Assembly: GCA_029067355.1 (NCBI GenBank)
Contig: JAIEEQ010000005.1
Location: forward strand, 1 to 51,513
DNA from: Anaeroplasmataceae bacterium
Lineage (GTDB): Bacteria > Bacillota_I > Bacilli_A > Acholeplasmatales > Anaeroplasmataceae
Length of the DNA: 51,513 nucleotides
Direction of reading: 5' to 3'
Positions 36,740 through 45,329 of the stretch are shown in pieces; within the stretch, counting starts at the first letter, position 1, and the number at the start of each line of letters is the position of its first letter. A program made the position numbers and the translations under genes. The notes beneath the pieces are model-generated. The model was not told the origin of the DNA and did no database searches. It saw only the letters and a program-made list of their open reading frames with translations.

Positions 36740-36894
36740 TGAATTAAACATTTTGAAGTGCGAGAGGTGATTTTACAAGAGTCGAATTGTGTCTTTTTGG
36801 AAGTTTTTTTGGAAGAGTTGTTTATTATTTTGATTACCCTATAGCCTTTGAGCTATAACATATATACTTAATTTGATATTTTAGGAGGATTACC
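36740..36894 (+). promoter_or_regulatory. long fakA leader with orphan SD and hairpin
   Basis: Contains AGAGGTGAT (36763-36771) in the spacing seen at real starts in this window, but the codon at the expected place is ACA (36775). From there a 27-codon frame runs to TAA at 36856-36858, ending DYPIAFEL. A hairpin TATAGC-CTTTGA-GCTATA (about 36840-36857) follows. asp23 (yloU), which usually lies between rpmB and fakA, is not here. This may be a leader peptide relic or structured regulatory RNA. Confidence 0.35.
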
Positions 36895-38514
36895 ATGGCG
36901 GTAAGCAGTGTTAGCGTAGCTTTATTTAAGAAAATGGTAATGAATGGCGCTATTAATTTAAAGAATAACCACAAGAAAGTGGATGAGTTAAATGTTTTCC
37001 CTGTGCCAGATGGCGATACAGGTACAAATATGTCTATGACAGTAATGTCAGGAGTAAGAGAGATGGAATCTTGTGAGTCTTCTTCTATAATAGAAGTTGG
37101 AAAGGTTTTGTCTCGTGGAGCTTTAATGGGAGCTCGTGGAAATTCTGGAGTTATTTTATCTCAGTTTTTCCGAGGGGTTTATGTTGGAATGCAGAAGCTT
37201 GAACATAACGAATTAACAATTGAAGATTTTATGAACTGCTTGGAGTCAGGCTGTCGTGTTGCCTATAAGGCGGTTATGGAACCAGTAGAAGGTACAATAT
37301 TGACCGTTGTAAGAGAAGCAGCAGAACATACAAGATCACACATCAATGAGTTTGATACCATTGATGCTTTATTAGAATGCTATCAAAATGAAGCCCAAAA
37401 GTCTTTAGAGAATACTCCAAATCTTTTGCCTGTATTAAAGGAATCTGGAGTAGTTGATAGTGGTGGGGCAGGCTTTATAGAAATCATAAAAGGAATGATA
37501 ATGGCATTAAATGGAAAAATGCTAGAGGCAAATGAAGGGGCTTCTGCTCCTAAGACTGAAGAAAAGCCTGTTGAAATGCAAAATATTTACTGTACAGAGT
37601 TTTTTATTGCCTTGAAGGATTTAGGTATGTTTGATGAAGCGGGTTTAAAATCTTCTTTATCATGCCTTGGTGATTCCTTGTGCGTGGCTTTAGAAGGCTC
37701 TTGTTGTAAGATTCATCTCCATACAGATCATCCTGGACGTGTTTTGGAGCAGGCATTAAAATATGGAGAGCTAACTGACATTAAGATAGAAAATCAAAGA
37801 ATTCAGCATACTCATTTAAAAAATGGAGCCAAGGAATTAGGAAATGGACCTAAAAAGAAGTTTGCTTTAGTAGCTGTATGCTTTGGAGAGGGAATTTCTC
37901 AAACCTTTAAGGATTTAGGCGTTGACTATATTATTGAAGGTGGACAAACAATGAATCCTTCAACGGAGGCTTTTGTAGAAGCTTGTTCTAAGGTAAATGC
38001 AGAAAATATCATAATTATTCCAAATAACGGGAATGTTGTAATGGCTGCGGGGCAAGCAGCAGCATTAGTTAAGGATGCAGAGGTAGCTGTTCTTAAGGCT
38101 AAAACAATTGCTCAGGGCTATGCTTCCCTAATGGTATTTGACCCTGAAGCAGATATGGAAAGCAATCTTTCTGCAATGTTTGAAGCTGTTGAACACGTAA
38201 AAACTGGAGAAATCACATATTCTGTACGAGATACAGAAATAGGTGGCATAAAAATAGCTGAGGGCGACTTTATGGGTATTGCTAATGGTGAAATTGTGGT
38301 TTCTACAAAGAAGCAAATGGATGCTTTAACTAGCTTATTGCGTAAACTGATTGATGAGGAAAGTCAAATTATCACATTCTTCTGTGGAAAAGATGTTACA
38401 GAAGAAGAAAAGGGCACTCTTGAAGGCTTATGTCAGGTAATTAATCCAAATATTGAAGTTGAAATTGTTGATGGAGAACAGGATATTTATTCCTATATTC
38501 TTGCTATTGAATAA
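36895..38514 (+). CDS. fakA: DAK2-domain fatty acid kinase subunit FakA (YloV)
   Basis: 539 aa. The N-terminal DhaL-like ATP-binding domain shows NVFPVPDGDTGTNMSMT and GARGNSGVILSQFFRG; the C-terminal half is the DegV-associated FakA region (NGNVVMAAGQAA, IPNN). FakA with a FakB partner phosphorylates exogenous fatty acids for incorporation into phospholipids, which fits the nearby plsX. SD AGGAGG before ATG 36895. Confidence 0.92.
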   Translation: MAVSSVSVALFKKMVMNGAINLKNNHKKVDELNVFPVPDGDTGTNMSMTVMSGVREMESCESSSIIEVGKVLSRGALMGARGNSGVILSQFFRGVYVGMQKLEHNELTIEDFMNCLESGCRVAYKAVMEPVEGTILTVVREAAEHTRSHINEFDTIDALLECYQNEAQKSLENTPNLLPVLKESGVVDSGGAGFIEIIKGMIMALNGKMLEANEGASAPKTEEKPVEMQNIYCTEFFIALKDLGMFDEAGLKSSLSCLGDSLCVALEGSCCKIHLHTDHPGRVLEQALKYGELTDIKIENQRIQHTHLKNGAKELGNGPKKKFALVAVCFGEGISQTFKDLGVDYIIEGGQTMNPSTEAFVEACSKVNAENIIIIPNNGNVVMAAGQAAALVKDAEVAVLKAKTIAQGYASLMVFDPEADMESNLSAMFEAVEHVKTGEITYSVRDTEIGGIKIAEGDFMGIANGEIVVSTKKQMDALTSLLRKLIDEESQIITFFCGKDVTEEEKGTLEGLCQVINPNIEVEIVDGEQDIYSYILAIE

Positions 38515-38531
38515 TTTTTTGATAAAAAGTG

Positions 38532-38558
38532 ATGGTTGGAGGAATCCAACCATTTTTC
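38532..38558 (+). terminator. terminator between fakA and recG
   Basis: ATGGTTGGA-GGAA-TCCAACCAT (38532-38553) with a T-rich tail. It would limit read-through into recG. Confidence 0.85.
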
Positions 38559-38581
38559 TACACTAGAAAGGAGGCTATACT

Positions 38582-40570
38582 TTGGAATTAAAGGATATAA
38601 AGCACATTGGACCTGTAACCTTAGATACATTATATGCAAATAAAATTTATACACCAAAGGACCTTCTTTTACATTTCCCAAAGAAATATACCTTTTATCA
38701 GGTTGATAATGAGCATGCCTTTTGTGGAGAACTTCTTTGCTTTCGTGCAGTAATTGCTACAAGACCTGTATGGATAAAGACCATAAAAAAGACAAAGGCT
38801 TTTGTTTTTTATGCTTATGTGAATGAAAGAAAGATAAAATGTATTATTTTTTCTGGAGATTATTTGCGATTCAAATTGCAGGTAGGGGTATCAATAATTT
38901 GTTATGGAAAGTACAAGGAAAAAGAAAATGAATTTAGTCTAAGCGCTATTTTTTTTGATGATTTTACTTGTCGGATTGTGTTAGATTATGGAATACCTGA
39001 AATTCATAATAAGTTGATTCAAAATGCAATAGAAAAAATAGTAAAGGCTGGATATCATATTGAGGACGATCTACCTGATTATCTAATTGAAAAATATCGT
39101 TTAGGTCGAATGGATGAAATTGTTCGTCTGGCTCATTTTCCTAAGTCAGCAGTAGATTGTTCAAAAGTTTACAGAAGGGTGCGATATGAGGATTTTTTTT
39201 GGTATACTGCCTCTTTAGAGGCAGTAAAAAGGCTGAGAGATACTGAAATGAAGCAACCAAAGCAGGTAGAAAGAGCCATTTTAGAAGCTGAAATTCAAAA
39301 GTTATCCTATGAGTTAACTATGGATCAGACTATGGTGATTGAGGAGTGCTTACACGATCTTGAATCTTCTAAAATTATGAATCGCTTGATTCAAGGAGAT
39401 GTTGGCTCTGGGAAAAGTATCGTAGCCTTTTTATGCTCCTTAGCTGTAATTCATTCAGGATATCAGGTTGCCTTTATGGCTCCCACAGAACTTCTTGCTA
39501 AGCAACATTTTGAAAATGCAAAAAAATTATTTCCAGATCTTTCAATAGAACTTTTAACTTCTTCAGTGAAACAAAAGGATAAAGCAGAGGTTTTATATAA
39601 GCTTTTGCATGGAAGAATTTCGCTGATTATTGGAACCCATGCTCTATTAGAGAGTAAAGTCCTTTTTCATAGATTAGGTCTTGTTATCATTGATGAACAG
39701 CATCGCTTTGGTGTGAATCAAAGAAGAATGCTTTTAGAAAAGCTAAAGGGAGTAGATGCCTTATATTTAACGGCCACCCCTATTCCAAGAACTCTTGGAT
39801 TGACAAGCTTTGGAGATTTAGATTTATCTATGATTAAGACAATGCCTAAAAATAGAAAGCCTGTGATAACCAAGATTGTTTCTATGGATAATCTTTCAAG
39901 ATTAGCAATTACCCTGGAGAGACATTTAGCACTAGATGAGCAGATTTATGTTGTTGTGCCCTTGATTTCTGAAAGTGAGCATTTGGATTATACGGATATG
40001 ACCCAAGCCTTATCTATTTTTAAGGAATTATTGCCTCAAGCAAAAATTGGAGTTTTGCATGGAAAGATGAAAACTAGTGATAAGGATGCGATTATGAATG
40101 ATTTTAAAAATCATAAATTAGATTGTTTATTATCTACAACAGTTATTGAGGTTGGAGTTGATGTCAAAAATGCAACAGTAATGGTAATTTTAGATGCAGA
40201 GCGATATGGTTTGTCTCAAATCCATCAGCTACGTGGACGTGTTGGAAGAGGAGATATTCAATCCTATTGTTACTTGGTTACAACTAAGGAAGGAGTTCAA
40301 AGGCTAGATATCTTAGAAAAAACTGTGGATGGATTTGTATTAGCGGAGGAAGATTTTAAGCTTCGTGGTCCAGGAGATTATTTAGGAGAAGAACAGTCTG
40401 GTTTTAACAGCTTAAATTTTGATTTTGAATCTAAGGATATTTCAATTTGGAAATGTGCTTTAGCCGATAGTAAGGAATATATTTCCAAATTTATGGCAAA
40501 TGAAGTTCAAAATACAAGGTTGGCAGAGATTTTTAAACAGATTTCTTTGAAAAAAACAAAAATTAACTAG
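38582..40570 (+). CDS. recG: ATP-dependent DNA helicase RecG
   Basis: Remodels stalled replication forks and branched DNA. 662 aa. The N-terminal wedge/OB domain is followed by superfamily 2 motifs: Walker A GDVGSGKS, MAPTELLAKQH, DEQHRFGVNQR, LTATPIPRTL and HQLRGRVGRG. Start is TTG 38582 (MELKDIKHIG) with AAAGGAGG 7 nt upstream; no ATG alternative is near. It ends 51 bp before plsX. Confidence 0.96.
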   Translation: MELKDIKHIGPVTLDTLYANKIYTPKDLLLHFPKKYTFYQVDNEHAFCGELLCFRAVIATRPVWIKTIKKTKAFVFYAYVNERKIKCIIFSGDYLRFKLQVGVSIICYGKYKEKENEFSLSAIFFDDFTCRIVLDYGIPEIHNKLIQNAIEKIVKAGYHIEDDLPDYLIEKYRLGRMDEIVRLAHFPKSAVDCSKVYRRVRYEDFFWYTASLEAVKRLRDTEMKQPKQVERAILEAEIQKLSYELTMDQTMVIEECLHDLESSKIMNRLIQGDVGSGKSIVAFLCSLAVIHSGYQVAFMAPTELLAKQHFENAKKLFPDLSIELLTSSVKQKDKAEVLYKLLHGRISLIIGTHALLESKVLFHRLGLVIIDEQHRFGVNQRRMLLEKLKGVDALYLTATPIPRTLGLTSFGDLDLSMIKTMPKNRKPVITKIVSMDNLSRLAITLERHLALDEQIYVVVPLISESEHLDYTDMTQALSIFKELLPQAKIGVLHGKMKTSDKDAIMNDFKNHKLDCLLSTTVIEVGVDVKNATVMVILDAERYGLSQIHQLRGRVGRGDIQSYCYLVTTKEGVQRLDILEKTVDGFVLAEEDFKLRGPGDYLGEEQSGFNSLNFDFESKDISIWKCALADSKEYISKFMANEVQNTRLAEIFKQISLKKTKIN

Positions 40571-40621
40571 TTTTTAAAGGCATAAAATGCTAAAATGAAT
40601 GTAATTAGGAGGAGAAGACCT

Positions 40622-41620
40622 ATGATTAAAATTGCAGTAGATGCGAATGGTGGAGATTATGGTGTTGAAACTACTGTATTAGGTAGTATGATGGCCATAA
40701 AACAATTTAAGGATATAGAGCTTATTTTATATGGAGATGAAAATAAAATTAAGCCTTTATTAAAGGATTCAACAAGAATAACAATTGTTCATACTGAGGA
40801 TACAATCTCTATGGGAGAGCATGATCCAGTAAGAGCAATTCGTACGCAAAAGGAGGCTTCCTTATGTCTTGCGATGAAAGCATGTAAGCTTGGAGAAGCG
40901 GATGCGTGTGTTACTAGTGGACCTACACAATGTGTTGTAGTGGGGGCACATTTATTGGTTCGCCGACTACCACAGATGGAGCGTGTTGCGTTATGCCCTT
41001 TTGTTCCAAACTTAGATGGTCGTCCAAGACTTTTACTTGATGTTGGAGCAAATGTTGAGTTAAAAAAGGAGCATTTAGGAAGTCTTGCAATGTTTGCATC
41101 AGTAGTAGCAGAGGAGGTCCTTAAGGTTAAGAATCCTAAGGTAGGATTACTAAATATTGGTTCAGAGCCTGGAAAGGGCAGAGAACTGGAAAAAGAGGCC
41201 TATGAATATTTAAAGGACTTACATGGGATTCATTTTTATGGCAATGTAGAGCCTACTGAAATGATTAATTGTCCTTGTGATGTTGTTGTTACAGATGGAT
41301 TTTCAGGAAATATTTGCTTAAAGTCTATTGAGGGAACAGCCAAAACTATGGGAACCATGCTGACTCAGGAAATTAAATCCTCTCTTGGTGGTAAGCTTGG
41401 ATACTTATTTATGCGCAAAAATTTAAAGCGATTCAAAAAAAGAATGAGCACAAAGGAAGTTGGGGGTGCTATGCTTTTTGGTTTATCTAAGATTGTTGTT
41501 AAAGCCCATGGAAATTCAGACCCGCTTGCATTTTTCCATGCCATACGCTTGACTAGAGAGCTTGTTGAAGCTGACATTATTCAAAAGGTTGTAGCAAAGC
41601 TTCCAACAGAAGAGGTATAA
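40622..41620 (+). CDS. plsX: phosphate acyltransferase PlsX
   Basis: Makes acyl-phosphate from acyl-ACP, entering phospholipid synthesis with PlsY. 332 aa. DANGGDYG (the usual DAMGGD motif), GSEPGKGRE and VTDGFSGNICLKSIEG are family blocks. ATG 40622 follows AGGAGGAGA; the track's upstream ATG 40595 lies before this SD. With fakA it suggests use of host or environmental fatty acids. Confidence 0.95.
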   Translation: MIKIAVDANGGDYGVETTVLGSMMAIKQFKDIELILYGDENKIKPLLKDSTRITIVHTEDTISMGEHDPVRAIRTQKEASLCLAMKACKLGEADACVTSGPTQCVVVGAHLLVRRLPQMERVALCPFVPNLDGRPRLLLDVGANVELKKEHLGSLAMFASVVAEEVLKVKNPKVGLLNIGSEPGKGRELEKEAYEYLKDLHGIHFYGNVEPTEMINCPCDVVVTDGFSGNICLKSIEGTAKTMGTMLTQEIKSSLGGKLGYLFMRKNLKRFKKRMSTKEVGGAMLFGLSKIVVKAHGNSDPLAFFHAIRLTRELVEADIIQKVVAKLPTEEV

Positions 41621-41621
41621 A

Positions 41622-42380
41622 ATGAAGAAGAGAGGCCGAATAGCCCTCATATATATTGGAGCTATCATTTTTGTTTTTGGGGGCTTGGCATTAACAATAA
41701 TCACTCAGAATATCTTATTTATTTATGCTATTTTTGGATTATTCTTTCTTTTGGGATTACTATCAATTTTTTTCCATTTCAAGAGATTTTATCATGAATA
41801 TGAAAGACAAGTGGATATGGACATGGATAAAGTTTTAGAGGATATTAATGAGAATAGTAATAATAGACTAGAGTATGAGGTACAGCAGGTTAAGGCTGTG
41901 GTTGATACTTGGAAGCTAAGCAATAAGGGGGATAAAATAAAAGGGATTCTTTTTGTGACTTTTTTTATTGGATGCTTGCTTGCTTTTGCTATTTGTATGT
42001 TCTTGGGACATATGGTCTATGGCTTTATCTTTTTTGGATTGGGAGTAGGAGAAATTTTAATTTCTTTCATTGTAGTCAAACTATTAGAAACACGTTCCTT
42101 GCACTTTAAAAAAAGAAGATGTTATCGTAAGGCAACTGCCATAGTTTTAGGAACTACCATGTCTAGTCAATCCACAATGGGGACAAAAAGGCAGGTCCGT
42201 ATTGGAAATACAACCTATAAGGTTTTTTTAAGAATAAATGATACAAAGGTTACCACTTACAGTAAAGAATATTATGATGTTGGTGACAAGGTTAGTGTGA
42301 ACATTGACGAAAAAAATCCAAAGATTGTTCATATTATTGGTAAGCAAATAGATATTTTTGAAATGGATGAAGAATTGTAG
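41622..42380 (+). CDS. hypothetical membrane protein between plsX and rnc
   Basis: 252 aa. Two N-terminal helices, a 60-residue cytoplasmic or external stretch, two more helices (about 109-130 and 132-155) and a C-terminal beta-rich soluble domain (about 165-252, ATAIVLGTTM...YDVGDKVSVNIDEKNPK) that recalls DUF3592-type domains. Function unknown. It takes the place that fabD/fabG/acpP occupy between plsX and rnc in many Firmicutes. It starts one base after plsX. Confidence 0.75.
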   Translation: MKKRGRIALIYIGAIIFVFGGLALTIITQNILFIYAIFGLFFLLGLLSIFFHFKRFYHEYERQVDMDMDKVLEDINENSNNRLEYEVQQVKAVVDTWKLSNKGDKIKGILFVTFFIGCLLAFAICMFLGHMVYGFIFFGLGVGEILISFIVVKLLETRSLHFKKRRCYRKATAIVLGTTMSSQSTMGTKRQVRIGNTTYKVFLRINDTKVTTYSKEYYDVGDKVSVNIDEKNPKIVHIIGKQIDIFEMDEEL

Positions 42381-42391
42381 GAGTTGATACT

Positions 42392-43057
42392 ATGAGAGCA
42401 GTAGAATTGGAGCAAACAATAGAATATACATTTCGTGATGCAGAACTTTTAAAGCTTGCCTTAACGCATTCATCCTATGCAAATGAACATCATGTGGAGT
42501 GTAATGAACGATTAGAGTATTTGGGAGATGCTGTTTTGCAACTTTGTATGTCTAAATATCTCTATCAGAAAATTCATTTAGATGAGGGTGTTTTATCTAA
42601 AACAAGAGCCCGAAGTGTATGTGAAGAGGCATTAAATATATATGCAGAGAAAATAAACTTGCGTAGATATTTAATGCTTGGAAATGGAGAAGAGCATACA
42701 GGGGGAAGAGCACGTCCTGCTATTGTTGCAGATGCCTTTGAGGCAATGTTGGGGGCAATACTTTTAGATTCTGATTTTGAAAAAGTTTATGAAGTGTTTG
42801 AAAGAATTGTTGTTCCTTATCAGGATTTGGTAGTACAAATTAAGGATTATAAATCCACCTTTCAGGAGAAGGTACAGGCGGATAAGCGGTCCTTGCATTA
42901 TGAAATTATTCGTGAGGATGGTCCTGCGAATGATAGAACCTATGAGGCTGTCGTATATATGGATGAGCTATTGATGGGAAGAGGCATTGGTAAAACAAAG
43001 AAGGAAGCTGAGCAAAATGCTGCAAAAGAGGCTCTAAATAAAGAGGCAAGAGGATAA
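42392..43057 (+). CDS. rnc: ribonuclease III
   Basis: Double-strand-specific endonuclease for rRNA and mRNA processing. 221 aa. Signature NERLEYLGDAVLQL, ADAFEAMLGAILLD with the metal-binding acidic residues, and a C-terminal dsRBD (YKSTFQEKVQ...GIGKTKKEAEQNAAKEAL). Confidence 0.97.
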   Translation: MRAVELEQTIEYTFRDAELLKLALTHSSYANEHHVECNERLEYLGDAVLQLCMSKYLYQKIHLDEGVLSKTRARSVCEEALNIYAEKINLRRYLMLGNGEEHTGGRARPAIVADAFEAMLGAILLDSDFEKVYEVFERIVVPYQDLVVQIKDYKSTFQEKVQADKRSLHYEIIREDGPANDRTYEAVVYMDELLMGRGIGKTKKEAEQNAAKEALNKEARG

Positions 43058-43087
43058 ATATCATCATATAATAGAGTGGTGATATTT

Positions 43088-43717
43088 GTGCAAATGGCAA
43101 TTATAGGAATCTGTGGAAAAATGGGGAATCAAATATATGAGAAATATAAGGATGATTTTGAAATTGTTGGTATTGATGTTTTGAAGCATAGGAATGCAAG
43201 AACAGTTCAAAGCATTGAAGAAATTTCTGATAGAATTGATGTTGTTGTTGACTTTTCCTCTCCAGATGCTTATGATACACTTGCTTTTGCGATTCGTCAG
43301 GGGTGTCCTGTCTTAAGTGGAACAACTGGCTATCGCTTTGAGCAGATTGACGAACTTGAAAAATTGGCAAAGGAAAATCATACTAGCTTTATTTGGAAGG
43401 CAAATTATGCCAAGGGAATAAAGCTATTTACAAAGCTGATTGAAGCTTGTGAAAAAGAATTTGAAATTCTGGATTTTGTAGAAATTCATGCAACCTCAAA
43501 AAAGGACGCACCTAGTGGTACAGCTAAGGTTTTGGCAAGAAATTTACATATTCCTGAACGAAAAATTCAGTCTTTACGGATTAATCAAGCTCCAGCAATT
43601 CATGAGATAATCTTTTCATCTGAGGATGAACGAGTGATTTTGCGTCATGAAATCATTCATAAACGAGCATTTATTATAGGCTTTGATGAGGAGCTAAGAA
43701 AAATACTTAGGAGTTGA
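43088..43717 (+). CDS. dapB: 4-hydroxy-tetrahydrodipicolinate reductase
   Basis: Lysine/diaminopimelate pathway. About 209 aa, shorter than the usual 240-270. The nucleotide loop is GICGKMG (variant of GxxGRMG); GTTGYRFEQID, and the catalytic EIHATSKKDAPSGTA, where the equivalents of E. coli His159 and Lys163 are kept but the second His of the HH pair is Ala. No other dap genes are nearby. I choose GTG 43088 because GGTGAT precedes it exactly as before other starts here; ATG 43094 is the alternative. Confidence 0.9.
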   Translation: MQMAIIGICGKMGNQIYEKYKDDFEIVGIDVLKHRNARTVQSIEEISDRIDVVVDFSSPDAYDTLAFAIRQGCPVLSGTTGYRFEQIDELEKLAKENHTSFIWKANYAKGIKLFTKLIEACEKEFEILDFVEIHATSKKDAPSGTAKVLARNLHIPERKIQSLRINQAPAIHEIIFSSEDERVILRHEIIHKRAFIIGFDEELRKILRS

Positions 43718-43722
43718 AGTAT

Positions 43723-44322
43723 ATGCTAGAAGAATTATTTAAAAAAGGATATTTAAGATATGAGCAGTTGATTTTTGATCATGCTAAAACTTTAGGGCTA
43801 AATGCAGAAGAGGTTTTTGTCTTAATTCATATTTTAAGAAATTATTCAAAGACAAATACAGTATCTATTGAAGAGATTCAAGATCAGGTCTTGATGAGCT
43901 CTACTAAGCTAGACAAGCTTGTTGCCTCCTTAATGGAACGAGGCTTTTATGAGGTATACTTAACCTATGATAAAGGAAAAGGAACAGAGTGTATTTCATT
44001 TAAGCCACTCTTTGAAATGCTTAAGAAGGCTCTTAAACAAAGCAATGATATAGATACCTATGATATTGAAAAGGCAAATCAATATATTTCTTCTAAAATG
44101 AACCGTGTGTTAACTGCTTCTGAATTAGAAATTCTGCAAGGCTTTATGTTTGATGATCATTACACCTTTGATCAAATTGCTGGTGTTGTGGATTATATTT
44201 TAGAAAATAAGCGTGCTCTATCTATGCGCAGTATTGCTTTAGGATTGTCTAATAAACGGTATGAGGTAAAGACAACCTCAGAGGCCCCAGCTGTATTTCA
44301 GGATTTTTTAAAGAGGATATAA
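43723..44322 (+). CDS. dnaD: DnaD-like replication initiation protein
   Basis: 199 aa. N-terminal winged helix (LGLNAEEVFVLIHILRNYSKTNTVSIEEI) and C-terminal DnaD/DnaB-type helical domain (MNRVLTASELEILQGFMFDDHYTFDQI, then YILENKRALSMRSIALGL). DnaD helps load the helicase at origins. Directly upstream of nth, the conserved Bacillus order. ATG 43723 is 9 nt after TAGGAG; the TTG at 43714 is too close. Confidence 0.88.
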   Translation: MLEELFKKGYLRYEQLIFDHAKTLGLNAEEVFVLIHILRNYSKTNTVSIEEIQDQVLMSSTKLDKLVASLMERGFYEVYLTYDKGKGTECISFKPLFEMLKKALKQSNDIDTYDIEKANQYISSKMNRVLTASELEILQGFMFDDHYTFDQIAGVVDYILENKRALSMRSIALGLSNKRYEVKTTSEAPAVFQDFLKRI

Positions 44323-44324
44323 GT

Positions 44325-44963
44325 ATGACATTAGAACAATCTACCCTAATTCTTGATGAAATTAAGAAAATTATTCCAAACCCAAAGTGTGAATTAAACT
44401 ATAAAAATCTTTATGAATTGGTATGTGCTGTAATGATTTCTAGTCAGACAACAGATAAAAGAGTTAATCAGGTTACTCCAGCATTATTTGCAAAGTATCC
44501 CACACCAGTTCTTTTAGCTCAAGCATCCTACGAGGATGTTTTTGAAATTATAAAATCCTTAGGCTTTGCAAGAAACAAAGCTAAAAATTTAATTTCAATG
44601 GCAAATACCTTACATTTTGTATTTCATGACGAGGTTCCTAAAACCTTAGAAGAACTTGAAACCTTAAGCGGAGTTGGAAGAAAGACAGCAAGTGTGGTTT
44701 TAGCAGAGGGATATAAAATTCCTGCAATGCCAGTAGATACTCATTTAGAGCGTATGGCAAAACGATTTGGCTATGCAAAAGCAGATGCAACGATATTAGA
44801 GGTAGAACAGGCCTACCGGAAATACATTCCACAGGAAAGATGGATTGAAGCACATCATTTATTATTACTTTTTGGAAGGTATTATTGTAAGGCAATTCAC
44901 CCAGAATGTGAAACCTGTACATTAAAAAAATATTGTAAAGAAAAATCTGGCTCATCTATATAG
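44325..44963 (+). CDS. nth: endonuclease III
   Basis: Base-excision repair glycosylase/AP lyase. 212 aa. Helix-hairpin-helix with catalytic Lys in LSGVGRKTASVVL, catalytic Asp in MPVDTHLERM, and a 4Fe-4S motif C-x6-C-x2-C-x5-C at CKAIHPECETCTLKKYC. Confidence 0.97.
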   Translation: MTLEQSTLILDEIKKIIPNPKCELNYKNLYELVCAVMISSQTTDKRVNQVTPALFAKYPTPVLLAQASYEDVFEIIKSLGFARNKAKNLISMANTLHFVFHDEVPKTLEELETLSGVGRKTASVVLAEGYKIPAMPVDTHLERMAKRFGYAKADATILEVEQAYRKYIPQERWIEAHHLLLLFGRYYCKAIHPECETCTLKKYCKEKSGSSI

Positions 44964-44977
44964 AAGCTAGATTTTTT
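44943..44977 (+). terminator. terminator overlapping the 3' end of nth
   Basis: AAATCTGGCT (44943-44952) pairs with AGCTAGATTT (44965-44974) with one G-U, followed by TTT. The left arm is inside nth coding sequence. Confidence 0.75.
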
Positions 44978-45041
44978 ATTTTGTTAGAACTTTCTACATA
45001 TTTTATGGGATGCACTATGATATAGTCCTTTTGGTGATATT

Positions 45042-45215
45042 ATGAAAGCAAAGCTATTTGATTTTGAACATGAGAAGGATTTAGAGGATGCCCTAAATAC
45101 TTTTTTTTCTGAGCATCCACGAGTAGAAATCAAATCCTTAAATTATCAAACCAGTCATTTTGCAATTAATGGAGAACAAATTTATTCTTTTTCCTGCCTA
45201 ATTCTATATAAGTGA
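45042..45215 (+). CDS. cse60: probable sporulation protein Cse60
   Basis: 57 aa, below the ORF-track cutoff. It reads MKAKLFDFEHEKDLEDALNTF, then NGEQIYSFSCLILYK. The opening (K-x-K-x-FD-x-x-HEKDLE) and the closing aromatic-Ser-x-x-IxY segment resemble the small sporulation protein Cse60 of Bacillus. GGTGAT lies 4 nt before ATG 45042, the same arrangement as other real starts here. It sits alone in a 367-bp gap between the nth terminator and the XRE gene; the remaining gap is AT-rich with no further feature. Confidence 0.6.
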   Translation: MKAKLFDFEHEKDLEDALNTFFSEHPRVEIKSLNYQTSHFAINGEQIYSFSCLILYK

Positions 45216-45329
45216 TTTTTCCTTGGAAAAAAAACAATATTTTATCAATACGATTTTTCTTTTCTTCTAATTTTTTTGCAATTATAATAGTATTACAAAT
45301 TTTTAATTGTGGGTAAAAGGAGAAAAGAA

